A stretch of DNA of 64,000 nt from Jacaranda mimosifolia. Taxonomy: Eukaryota > Streptophyta > Magnoliopsida > Lamiales > Bignoniaceae. The position numbers and the translations under genes were made by a program. The notes beneath the pieces are model-generated. The model did no database searches. It was given only the letters and a program-made list of their open reading frames with translations, and was not told the origin of the DNA. Shown in pieces: positions 24,984 to 36,085 of the stretch; the first letter of the stretch is position 1; every line of letters begins with the position of its first letter. The stretch is taken from assembly GCA_018894105.1 (NCBI GenBank), contig CM032119.1, forward strand, positions 12,851,246 to 12,915,245, given 5' to 3'.

Positions 24984-27900
24984 TATTTTCTTTCTGATTT
25001 GCACAAAGAAAATGGTTCTCCAGGACCTCGATAAAGTCACTTCCAAACTGAATAGAAATGAAATAAGGATTAATAGGAAGCGACTCTGACTTCTAAGGCA
25101 AGCTCGTCCTGCAAAATGCTCACTTGAGCCCTCAAAGAAGCAAGCTCGGCTAGTGACGAGGAATTCAGTAAACGGAGGCTTTCAAGCCAGAGTGCGTCAG
25201 GTTGCTTACTTAGTTTTCTACGCTCGGTCAAAAAAGATTAAAAAAAATACAGAGAACGGAAAAGAAAAGATACCAACACTAGGTAAAATGCTTACCATGC
25301 TGAGTACTATATCAGTATGCATGTCATCAAGACGAAAGTCGAAGTATATACTAATTCCTTACTTTCTCAGGATTGATGTCGAAATGCTGAAGCGTCTCGC
25401 CCGAAGGAGCACCTAAAATGGAAAGATGAGGAGAAAAAGTACCATCTCCAGCTGCCCGAGTCGTAGTTGGTCTACCACAACTTCCCTCCCTCTAGCTATT
25501 TTTTTTTTACTGCATGGAAGTGGCAGGAAGGGGGTGACCAAGGGAATTGTGCTCAAACTACGAGGTGTACTCTGTCTGTCGATCAAGAAAATTCAATGTA
25601 GGGTCTCCTAAAGACTCGTCCTATGCCGCAAGAAGATGACCTGGAATGGCTAATGCCACCGCCATGCTTCCGAATGGTAAGCTAGGCACAAGAAAACTAA
25701 CCTCATATGAGGTTTGGTGGCAGCACCACTCCCCAAAGTACCACTCGCCCCGATCCAGAAAACAAGTCTCGTCGCTCTATGGCCGAGACCACGCAATCTT
25801 TATCCCAGTTGGCGGAATCCTCCCGTGAGTACCGTTCTACCTAGATGATGTTAACAGCGGGATTTGGTAAGATGAAAGTAAGCTAAAGTGAATTCATTCC
25901 ATGATGAGCAATAGGAGTAACTAACCTTCTCAGTGTTTAACATGTCAATCTGGGTCCGATTCACACTAGCTTGATGGGCCGGAAGAGGTGATGAAATTCT
26001 TTAAGACGCTTCTTGTAATAAATAAGAAGGAAGTTCGAGTGGATCGATGATTGGGCCGAATTGAAAGAAGCACTTGAGTTCGAATCTTCTGACATCTAGT
26101 TTTTGCCGGCTAGCTATGTGACCTATTCCTTACTCCGGTCTAAAAGCAGTCGATCAGCTGATTTTTTCTCTTGGAACTGCCTAATCAGATCCCTTTCCTT
26201 CCCTTACCCATGGGAATCGGGGCTCTCAAGATTGGAGGAATTCATAGCCGGAAAAGGAATAGTCATCTCAGTCTAGTCGTCGAAAGGCAAGTCTTCAAAG
26301 ATAGCATCCGCGCGATCAGCACTAAGTCCAGTCTTTGTCAAAAGTGAAATCCTATGTGGATAGTGATTCACCATACACATGAATGCCTGCGGACAGGGCC
26401 TCTTCATTTCGTTTGGGCAAGGATAGCAGCCAGCAACTACTGATAGCAGGGCACAAGTCTAGCTCCTTTCTTCAGGATGAAGGAATCAGACAAAAGAGGC
26501 CATTTTCTAGTTTCATTTATTGAATAGCCTATCTATTTACCATGGAATCCCCTGATTTGAGATTGAATCGCATGAAACGATCCCTTTTATGCCTTCTTGG
26601 CTATTAGATGCTTAGCTGATTTCAAAGGAAAGAAATTCCTTTGTATTGGGGGTGACCTTCGTTCCAGTTTTTTTCAATATCAAAATCTTTTTCATGAGAT
26701 CTGTTGCAGTCAAACCGTCGTTCCCATACCCTCTTCTCGCTCTTCTTTTTTCTATCCTTATTTGAATCTTTTACACCAATGTATCATACTCTCTAGCCTC
26801 AACATATATGAATCATACTAGAATGAATAATGGTATGATTATTTGATCGATGACTTTTGGGACATGGAACAGTAGGCTGTTCACGCCCCTTTTGACGACC
26901 AAGTCACAATGGCAACAATGTATCTCTCTGGGGATGCAAAGAATATTTTAAACTACTCTCGAACCATCACACGGATTCCGACCCAACTACCCATGATATG
27001 GTAAAAACAGAATGAAAGGACAAAAAATGATTCTATGCGCAGACATAAAAGCTCTATCAATAGAAGTGCTTTTTTTTTTTTATAGAGGAATGATTCCCTC
27101 ATCTGAGAACCACTATTTATTCATGTACTTTTTCTCCCCACTAAAAAGAGCGATTGAGAATCTCGAGAACCTAAACAAAAATACATAAGTGAGCGTACCC
27201 CAAGGCTCTTCTCTCTCTCCCCCCCTTTTTAGCTAACCACCATCAAACCCATCTTTAACGGCCTTGAATTGGTCGTCAAAGCAAAAAATATGATGAATAG
27301 AAGAAAAGGAGATCAGAAAGATACATGAACGATGTATAAGTCCAATGTTTTCGTGAGCAGTAAGCAGTGGATCTCCCCTTATTTTGGGAAAGCTGGCGGC
27401 CGCGTGTGAATTCTTTCAAGTCAAGGGGTGGCTTGATTCGACATTGTTGTTTACTCTGATCCGGTCGAGGTGGTTTTCGTTTACCAGTATGTAGATTGTC
27501 TAAATTCCTATGACCAAGTTGTTCTAGCCCCTCTGAACATCTTTTCTTAATGTATTAAAGAAGGCTTATGGTGGAGAATTTAACCATAACTCACTTCCCG
27601 TATCCATCTTTCTTACACACGAAGGCTATCCTAGGATAATCCCTTCTTTTCATCGAAAACTTATATACAAGAGGGATGATTATAGTGATTGTCTTAGTTC
27701 AAATCTATCTTTCCTTCGGAACCTTGGCAAAGGTTCTTTGCCTTGCCAAGAAGGTAAGTAAGGATACGTTCTCTAGCATCATCACTCCAGTCTTGGACTT
27801 GGATTATGTCTTGTCTTTGACATCTGATATTAAGGTAGTCTAATTCCAAACCAACTGCAATACCTAAGCCATCTTTTAACCCATTCCATAAATAAGGAGC

Positions 27901-28801
27901 CCAACCAAGAAGTCCTTAGACTAGGGAGATCAAACATCTCTTCGGGAATAAGACGCAACTCCTGCAGTTTCTTTGATAATAAAATCCACCAATTCCAATA
28001 CGGGATCAAAGGCCAACCTCTTCCGAGACAAACTTAAAAAAGAAGTCGGAGCTTAGTCCATATCGAGTTCTCTTGCAACAAGTTCTCATCATTGACGTCT
28101 CATCAATACCAGTCCTCTATCAATATATCAATACTACCGATTACTGTTACAAAACTAGTTAGGTCTGACCGGCTTAGCGACATAGTATCTTGGACTGCTT
28201 CCCAAACTTCTTTTCTGGGTCTTCTTTGGATAGCAGATGAATAACTCCTTACTCCACCACTTCCCAGCTAAAACCAGCCTTGTTATCATATATGACTCTA
28301 ATCGACTAGTCAACCCGACTCCAACTCACACTTTCTTTGCCGGCTTGGCTTCATTCAACCGGCCAACTTTCCTAAAGTAAGTTGCTCCTATTCCTTCGGC
28401 TGTTCATTGCTTCCCCCGACCCTCAAAGGGAAAGGATTGGACTAACGAGTGCTGTTCCCTCATGTCGAGTTGCTTGGACTGACTGACTGATCCAAAGAGC
28501 TTAGACTGAGACTGAAGGTTAGGTGCCGGTATGAGTGAATACTAGCATCGATGGGAGGAATTCCGCCTTTCGATAGGTGAAGAGTCTTATACTTCACCAC
28601 TTTCAACATTACAAAATTAAAGTAACTACAGGAACTGGTATAGTAGGGCACCACTGCCATGGATAGGTTATGAAACCTTTTCTTATAGGAAATTCCCCTT
28701 TCTTGCCCAAAGAAGGAAGAGCTGGAAGGGAACTCTTCAACTCTTAGACGTACTTCTCTCCTTTTGAAACTGCCTTTGCCGCTTATGCCTTCTTATCCCC
28801 C

Positions 28802-28804
28802 TCA
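28802..28804. other. CACTA target-site duplication, left (TCA)
   Basis: TCA precedes the left terminus and recurs at 48606-48608 after the right terminus, the 3-bp duplication expected of CACTA elements. Confidence 0.8.
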
Positions 28805-29275
28805 CACTACAACAAATTACACTTTTCATAACGAATAATTTGGTTACCATAAAACTGAAATTCATTATCCAAAATATTGGTAACGAATTTTTCATTACTT
28901 AAGTTTAGTGCCCTAAATCCCATTGCAAAAGGTTTTAGTAACAAAATTTATGATTCGTTATGAATGATGGAATTATGGCGATGAAATTTATCGTAACCAA
29001 AATATGATATTAGTAACAAAAAAGTGTAGTAGTTACAATAGATTTTTATAGCATAACGAAATATTTAGTCACTAAAACATTGGCAATTTTGTTGCATTTT
29101 ATTTTTTCGTTACCAATGCATAATATAACGATATTATTTATTTAATTAAGTATAGTTACTAATTGTTTATGTAACAAAATATTTGGTTACAAACACGTAA
29201 ATAAAATTTTAATTCAAAAATAAGCATTTCGTTACCAATGGAATAAATAACTAAAAGTTTGTTACTAAATGTATG
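28805..29275 (+). repeat. Left CACTA terminus and subterminal repeats
   Basis: The terminal CACTACAACAAATT is followed by a dozen or more GTAACAAA / TTCGTTAC / TAGTTACT variants in both orientations, spaced tens of bases apart. Confidence 0.8.
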
Positions 29276-29640
29276 CGCATGGACTTTTGTTTGGGCTGCT
29301 TCATATGGATGGGCCATTTGACATCAGGCCTACGCCTGTTGGGCCGCTGAACTCTGGGCTTGAATTGGGCCATCGCCCACCAGCCCACGGCCCACCAGCA
29401 AGAGCACCACAGGCCGGCCCACCTGCAAGATGGCAGTAGCTACCAGCGCCCACGCCGGCCCACCCACAAAGCCTAGCTCACACACCGGCCCACCCGCAAG
29501 GCCCAACTCACACACCGGCCACCCGAGTGCAGGCCCACCCGAGCGCACACCAGCCCACCTGCAAGCCCAGTGAAAATTCATGGCACCTATGCCCACCCTC
29601 AAGCAAGCACCTAACCATCTTGGTTGCATGTCCAAAAGTT
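29276..29640. repeat. GC-rich minisatellite inside the CACTA element
   Basis: A sudden GC-rich stretch holds degenerate repeats of CACCGGCCCACCCGCAAGG-like units of roughly 30-40 bp. The minus strand stays open and would give a repeating GGPVCELG-like peptide, but the periodicity explains the open frame. It may be an internal repeat or a captured gene fragment. Confidence 0.5.
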
Positions 29641-29969
29641 AATATTTGCATTTGCTCAATTACTTATTCATCTCTTCCATATAGAACTCTCAAGCAATTT
29701 CACATGTTATCAAGCAAACATTATTTTATTTTTAAAAACAAAATAATAATTATCATTTGAATAAATAAAATAAGAGTATCAAATAATAAATTAAAATAAA
29801 TAAATAAAAAGTTTTAGATAATTATATAACATAACTGCATGAAGCAAAGAAATTTTATTACATATATGTATATATAAATTGTTAGGTAAATGCTTAATAT
29901 TTTTGTAGAGGAGCTTATAGTATAAAATACTTTATTTTAGAAATTTATAAAAAAAATATTTATAAAAAA

Positions 29970-30579
29970 TAATTGGCATTACATATATATAAATATTAAA
30001 AAATTGTGAACAAAACCCTTTAAAGTAAAAAACAAAGGGCAATCTAACAAGCAAAAGTAACAATATTATTAATTTCAACGGTTTAGAAAAATCAGCACGA
30101 AGTTATTCATTCAGGGAATGTTACACTAACCGTCGCCATTTATTATGAATTCTGCGGCGGTTTCAAAAGACCACCACTAAATGGCTAATTCATTGGCGGT
30201 TTGGATAAATCGTTGCTCAACACCGTCAAATTAATATTTTGTGGCGGTTGAAACAAACCATCACAAAATATATGCCGCAATTAACCTATTTTCTTGTAGT
30301 GTGTGTGTATATATATATATACTATATATGTATATAAGTTTGAATGAAAAATTATATTATATACATAGTTATAAATATTAAAATATTATTTAATTCTGAA
30401 TGAATAAATAGAAAAAATAGATAAAAATAAAAGTAATTTAAATTTTATTGATAAATTTATATATATGTATATTATATATATGTGAATAAGTATAAATGAA
30501 AAAAATAAGTATACATGTATGAATAATTCGAAAGAAAAAAGATAAAAATAAAAATTATTTAAAATTTTATAGGTAAATT

Positions 30580-30614
<35 letters not shown>

Positions 30615-30620
30615 ATAAAA
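29970..30620. repeat. CACTA internal repeat, copy 1
   Basis: Shares ordered landmarks with 31065-31640 and 45960-46430: AAAACCCTTTAAAGT, TTTAATTCNGAATGAATAAA, a (GT)n or (TA)n run, and AAAATGAGAATATATG. It contains (GT)n at about 30588-30614. Confidence 0.75.
30124..30301. repeat. Terminus-like piece of a second CACTA family
   Basis: Ends TTTTCTTGTAGTG at 30301, the complement of the common CACTACAAGAAAA terminus. It is preceded by several GGCGGTTT / CCGTCGCC subterminal-type motifs that differ from those of the host element. Only one end is evident. Confidence 0.45.
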
Positions 30621-31064
30621 TGAGAATATATGAAATAATGAGAAATTTTGATTTTAATTTTTTTGTTATTTGCAAAATATAATATGATTATCCAATTATA
30701 TTTATACAAAAATTTGAGAATGAATACAATAATTTTTTTTTTCTATATTTTATTTTACATTATAATTTCATCCTCATATTTTGTCACTAATTCATATTTT
30801 AAAATCAATTTTAAGTTTATAATTATTTTATCAATTTACTATAGTTTTAACTTTATATGACTAATGCCAAACTCTTTTCTTCACTTAATTATTCGATAAC
30901 TAAGTTATGAGTCAAATTAAAAGGTTTCTATTAACTTATATACTAATATTGATTTTAACTTTATAATTATTTTATATATTTATTTTGATTTATTTTACTT
31001 TTTTTGTCTTAACTTAATTGATTTTTAATCAAAAATTAAAATTAAATAAGATTGTTTTTAAAAA

Positions 31065-31498
31065 ATAATTGGCATTACATATATATATATATGTATATTA
31101 AAAAATTGTGGACAAAACCCTTTAAAGTTAAAAGCAAAGAGCAATCTAATAAGTAAAAGAAATAATATTATTAATTGCGGCAGTTTAGAAAAACCAGCGC
31201 ATGGCGCGATTAACCTATTTTCTTGTGGCGTATATATATATACACTATATATGTAAATAAGTACGAACAAAAAATTATATTATAAATATTTATAAATATT
31301 AAATATTATTTAATTCGGAATGAATAAATAGAAAAATAGATAAAAATAAAAGTAATTTAAATTTTATTGATAAATTTATAAATATGTATATTATATTTAT
31401 GTGAATAAGTATAAATAGAAAAAATAAGTATACATATATGAATAATTAGAAAGAAAAAAGATAAAAAGAAAAATTATTTAAAATTTTATAGATAAATT

Positions 31499-31533
<35 letters not shown>

Positions 31534-31640
31534 ATAAAATGAGAATATATGAAATAATGAGAAATGAGAAACAAGGATAAATTTATATATATGTATAAAA
31601 TGAGAAATATATGAAATAATAGAAGAGAGAAATGAGAATA
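31065..31640. repeat. CACTA internal repeat, copy 2
   Basis: Tandem partner of copy 1, about 1.1 kb downstream, with its own (GT)n at about 31507-31533. The junction of copies 1 and 2 holds unrelated AT-rich sequence. Confidence 0.75.
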
Positions 31641-32866
31641 AAAAGAAAAGAAAAGAATGAAAAAAAAGAAAAATAAATAAAATATGATAATAAAAAGCTA
31701 TTTAAATTGAATTGTATATATGTGAAATGATTAAGGGTAAATTGATCTTTTTATATTAAAATTACATTAAATGGGAAATAAATGCGGAGGGGGAGGCGGT
31801 GGTGTGGTTTTATAAAACATAAAGAAGCTGCTTTGTATGTATATTTTTTTTTTCACATAAGGGTTTGACACTTATTTCACAAATCACATTAGGGTAAATT
31901 GCAACTAGCCCAATAAAATTATTACTATTTCAATGGAGCCCTTAGTTTTCTTTTTTTTTTTTTGCTAATGTAGTGTTTGATTATATTGGAAAAATTATAT
32001 TTTTGGTCTCACTGGATGGGGTGTTTACACTTTCGGTAATTAAGTTGACACTTATAGGACCAAAACTCTAAATTTTTTAATACATTTGGAATAGCACATC
32101 AACTTCCATTAGTATTCAGGCAAAGCTGTTAAATTAAAAAAATTAATTACCCAACAGCTCAAAATTTTGACTTATTTATAAAAATTTCACAAAATTTGAA
32201 TTGCCCAATCAACTTTCATTAAAAAAAAATTTAAAAATAATAAAAAATTTTAAAAATATATAACAAAATCCTCATAAAAAATTTTATATCTCAATATAAA
32301 TATCATATAAATAAATATATATATATGTATAATATCTATATAAATATATATAAAATAAATATCATATAAATATATATATATATAATACCCACCCCCCTTT
32401 CCCCCAACCCCTCACCGCCAGCCAGGGCCAGCAGCCAGCGGTCGACCATGGCCAGGCCTGGGGTGGGCTTGGTGGGGTGGGGGTGCTGGTTGAAAGAGGC
32501 AAGGGTGGGGATGTGGAAGAAGGAAAAGGGAAAATATATATATATATATATATACTTATTTATTTATTGCTAATTAATAAATTTTAATTAATTTTTTTTA
32601 CTTATGTTATTTATTTAAAATCATTACATTATTTTGTTCAAAATAATTAAAAATATTTATTTATTAAAATTATATTGTTAGGATAAAATTTTAGATTTTA
32701 TTTTTATTTAAATTATTTATTTTGATTAATAAATAAATTTAATTTTTTTATTTATATACACACACACATCAAGGTCTCACAGGATTCCAACTCTATATCT
32801 CCCACATTTTGACTTATTTAATTTTTATTAATTAATAAATTTAATGAAATTAGTTTAAATTAGGGC
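31641..32866. other. CACTA interior, non-coding, with a short GC island
   Basis: Mostly AT-rich. A GC-rich island at about 32394-32510 (CAGCCAGGGCCAGCAGCCAG and G-rich partner text) and a (TA)n run at about 32535-32555 interrupt it. No gene is seen. Confidence 0.5.
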
Positions 32867-32899
32867 TTATTTGTTTATGAATTGGAGCATTTTGTCAAA
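32867..32899. repeat. MITE fragment, left of the MULE
   Basis: GGGCTTATTTGTTTATG and what follows match the terminus of the MITE at 56785-57973. The homology stops at the MULE border and resumes at 43850. Confidence 0.65.
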
Positions 32900-33138
32900 G
32901 GGGAAATTGCAATTTAAGTCCACCAACTATACCCTCTTTTGATTTCACTCCACTTTGATATTGGGTTAGCACATTTAGCCCATTTTGAACAAAATTTTAG
33001 CACATTTAGTCCAATTTTTCGCAATTTTAGTCCATCGGGCTGAAAAATTTTCAATTGGTCACAAAAATTGCCTAGTCAGCTTTCAATCGGGTCTAATTTT
33101 GGGGATTTTGTGACACATGTTACCTTGCGCCACATCAA
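32900..33138 (+). repeat. MULE left terminal inverted repeat
   Basis: Pairs with 43600-43840 over almost its whole length, including GTCCACCAACTATACCCTCT and GGGGATTTTGTGACA. It has a small insertion near 32985 relative to the right arm. Confidence 0.85.
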
Positions 33139-33298
33139 TGTCCACCTCAGCAGCCACGTTAGCAAATTTGCTATAAAAAAAAAAGAAAAAAACAAGAAAA
33201 GAAAAGAAAATTGTTGAGGGAAAAAAAATCAATAGAATTAAAAATTTAAACATATGTATAATATATATAATCTAAACATATATCTTTTTATATTCATC

Positions 33299-33620
33299 TC
33301 CCCCAACCCCACCCGACCTCAACACCACTAGTTGCCATGGCTGCCGGCAGCCTAATCGATGGCCATGGCAGATTCGGCCGCCGGCAGCTAAACGACTGCC
33401 CGCGAAAACAAAAGGGAAAAGGAAAACAGAAAAAAAAATGTTGCTGGCGGAAGGCTGCCACGGCGGAAACAAAAGGGAAAAGGGAAAAAAAATATTGGCG
33501 GCCAAAACGGCCACCAGGCTTCATTGCCGGCAGAACGACCAGTATGCAGACTGCCATGGCAGCCTGTTCTGGTGTGGGTGGTGGGCAGGGGGGCGTGCTA
33601 CGGGGGTGCTTGGGGGAGGG
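33299..33620. other. GC-rich internal segment of the MULE
   Basis: This abruptly GC-rich segment (GCTGCCGGCAGCC, GGCCGCCGGCAGC) lies between the left terminal repeat and the virus. Overlapping frames are open on both strands, but the peptides are low in complexity and have no recognised domain. MULEs often carry captured host-gene pieces, so a captured exon is possible but not shown. Confidence 0.4.
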
Positions 33621-33631
33621 GTTTTTATTTT

Positions 33632-33735
33632 CATTTATGCACTGGATCTTATGAAGGGAAAGGCCACAGATTAGGCGATGAAATCACAGCATTACATGAT
33701 TAGTATTGTTTACTTGAATTTAACAAGTCCACCAA
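33632..33735 (-). repeat. Pararetrovirus leader end, left copy of direct repeat
   Basis: Starts CATTTATGCACTGGATC and matches 41325-41427 with few differences. In viral orientation this is the leader segment that directly precedes the primer site. The left copy ends exactly there and the primer sequence itself is missing. Confidence 0.85.
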
Positions 33736-34204
33736 GTAAGAATTCTGGAACCAAAGTACCCACAAACGCCCACAAACGCCAACCCCGGCTAACAAGGGCA
33801 AACAGGGTAAACTCTCAGAGGACAACATACTTGGAGTGCCGTTAAGCCTCAAAACCCAATCATAACTGGCTAACCAGACCATAGATCCGAACCCTTCTTA
33901 CATAGTCTTGTTCATATACAGACCTTTACCACAACTATATAGGAAATATTTAACTCTTACATATTTAACACCAAACACCTTAGCTTTCCATTAGGTTAAG
34001 TAAACACAAATAAAAACTTTAAAAACAATAAAATAAAAAGAACAATTACCTCAGAAGGGACTGCAAACCAGCAGCTTTGTATTATTCACAAACTAAACAT
34101 AAAGAAGGAAAAATAAATACAAAGGGTAATTACAAAAGGGAATGCAGGGAAAAAAAAAACTTTCAGAGAGGAGTGTGTCGAAGCCTCTCTCTTAAATGAA
34201 TCTC

Positions 34205-34330
34205 TATTCTATTTATAGACAGAAAAATACTGTGCGGATTTCAAACATTTCAAATCCGAACAGTAAAAAGCAAAAAACACTGTGCGGATTTCAAATATTT
34301 CGAATCCGAACAGTAACAATAAATAGTGAA
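34205..34330 (-). promoter_or_regulatory. Pararetroviral promoter with tandem palindromes
   Basis: On the minus strand a TATA box (TATAAATA, 34217-34210) lies about 530 bp upstream of the leader end. Just upstream are two tandem units with a 50-bp period (from 34229 and from 34279). Each holds a 36-bp imperfect palindrome bounded by ACTGT and ACAGT around a GGATTT...AAATCC core. The position before the leader fits the promoter for the viral genomic RNA. The palindromes are candidate factor-binding sites. Confidence 0.65.
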
Positions 34331-34395
34331 CAGTATATTACTGTTCAAACATTCTATTACTGTTTTTCCTATTACAAAATTAACCCTGAACTATT

Positions 34396-35771
34396 TTATT
34401 CTTGATTTCTCAGGGCGGCCAGGATTTTATTAATATCATGTGTTGAAGGTATGTCTTCATTAGGGTCTTGGGCTTCTCCTGCTAAACATCTGAATTGATT
34501 ATCATCAATTTTTGATTTTGAAGAAGTTGCCATTGAAACTATATCATCATCTTCATTTGAAGAGTCATTATTTTCCTTTAAAAGATCTGCTTTGGATAAT
34601 TTTCCTTTGCGCATCTTGATCTTTTCAGAAGCTTTGCCAAATAATGAAGAAGTTTCTTTCTTTTTATCAGATTCAAATTTTTCTTTATAAATCTGAATTG
34701 CTTTTGAAATATTATCTAGGGTTTCTTGGCCTTCAATATGACCGGTCTCCTTATCCCTTTGGAGCATCTTGTTCCACCATTTGATATAAAAAGAACAATA
34801 CAAACAAGGAATATTATCTTCGTCAACCCCAATTTTTGGCACCCATTTCCAGATCCAAGGGATTGAAAATTCCATAAAAAAGATAATTGCAGCCTTATTA
34901 TTGACCATTTCATTTTCTTCCTCAGCTATTATTATCTCTGGAGAATATTGGCTCCATTTTTCGAATGCTTGTCTAAATTGGTCTGGCAAGATATTATGAG
35001 TTGGACCATATGATTTCCACCATGAAAAGAACCAATTGGGGATAGGGTTATTAAAAACCTCAGGGCATACTTTTATAAACCAAGTATGTTTTTTCCTGGG
35101 ATTTTCATATAAGAAAATATTTTTAAAAGCCTGGATATAATCCCAGTAATTATATTTATAAGAAATATTATGGGCTCTCAAATAAAATTCTTTTTCCTTG
35201 ACAGAAGATATTCCCCATTCCTCAATAGAAATAATTTTTTTAATAATAATTTTACTAAAATTGAAAATATTTTTCTCATATAAAAAATATAAATTATGGG
35301 TTTATAAAACCCAACAGCATATGATGCTGTATCCAAATACCTGATCATCAATTTCCAGGCATCCCAATCACGATCTTTATTATCAAGCACCATTATTATC
35401 TCCTTGTACTCCTTCTGCTCAAATGTTGTAAGGGAATCTTCATCAACAGGAGCGGAAATATTCTTTGTAACATCAATGAATGAAGGCATATTATTTCCTT
35501 CTAGTTTATTAGAAGAGGTGGATGCAGGGGTGGAACTATTAGTTGTTTCCTTATGTTGGGTTTTGAATTGCAGAAATTCTGCAAACAATGGATCTCTATA
35601 TAATGGATCCCTGGAATCAGAATCATATGATGCTTGAGATATTGGAGAAGCTATTAACTTCTGTTTGCCATGTTCTATTATTGGCTTGGTATAGCCAGAA
35701 CGATTGCTTCCTCTTACCTTCCCTCCTCTATTATAGAAAGGATTACGGTCACTATCCCTATAAGGGATCAT
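34396..35771 (-). pseudogene. Pararetrovirus second ORF, frameshifted
   Basis: This gene follows the polyprotein, as the unassigned second ORF does in florendovirus-like genomes; its role is unknown. The upstream part (35771-35178) is polar, with a Ser/Thr-rich tract and DNKDRDWDAWK. It leaves frame near 35290. The downstream part (35181-34396) is rich in Trp and aromatic residues (PNWFFSWWKSYGP, IPWIWKWVP) and has an acidic, Lys-rich tail. Relative to the inverted copy at 41431-42674 this copy lacks about 58 bp at the frame break and about 36 bp near 34570. The product would be soluble, with no membrane segment. Confidence 0.7.
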
Positions 35772-35789
35772 TCCTGAAAAAATTCACGA

Positions 35790-36085
35790 GTTAGAAAATC
35801 AGGAATACTATTATGAATTCCTTTTTTATAAAATATTTTAAAATCAAAAGGGGCCAGATATGCTTGCCACCTTGCAAACATTCGTTTAGAAATATTATGT
35901 TTAAAATCTTTATTAAACATAAATTGAGCAGCTTGACAATCAATTTTAATTATAAAAAACTGATTACATAAATCATCTTAAAATTTAAGAACACATTTAA
36001 CTATAGCAAATATTTCTTTAGCTACGATTGCATAATTTTTCTGGCTATTATTCCATTTACCATAGCAAAACCGAACAAGAATTTC
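35790..36085 (-). pseudogene. Pararetrovirus RNase H, C-terminal remnant
   Basis: Continues the polyprotein beyond its stop in another frame. Motifs such as WNNSQKNYAIVAKE and FIIKIDCQAA belong to the RNase H that degrades the RNA template during reverse transcription. A further in-frame stop lies within it. With the frame change and stop near 36086, the enzyme is broken in two. Confidence 0.75.

Larger units (their letters stand above)
16560..28804. other. Mitochondrial-like DNA block, left part
   Basis: Composition changes abruptly: less AT, many GAAAG/CTTTC runs, few long homopolymers. The same style resumes at 48606 beyond the CACTA element. It resembles the intergenic spacers of angiosperm mitochondrial genomes, so the likely origin is a nuclear insertion of mitochondrial DNA (NUMT). 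No standard mitochondrial gene, tRNA or rRNA was recognised, so the call rests on texture. Short frames up to about 100 codons (for example at 19591-19890 and 19900-20148) have no recognised similarity. Two nuclear-type relics lie within it, at 17924-18154 and 24024-24983. Confidence 0.55.

Noticed and set aside
26080..26110. GAGTTCGAATC resembling a tRNA T-loop
   Set aside because: No acceptor stem or anticodon arm could be folded around it.
29330..29635. 101-codon minus-strand frame with a repeating GGPVCELG-like peptide
   Set aside because: The open frame follows from a GC-rich minisatellite whose period is near a multiple of three; no homologue is recognised.
30386..30709. 107-codon frame with a HTHTHTH stretch
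   Set aside because: Product of a (GT)n microsatellite and AT-rich repeats.
33272..33674. Four overlapping frames on both strands
   Set aside because: All lie in one GC-rich segment, are low in complexity and lack domains; kept only as a possible captured fragment.
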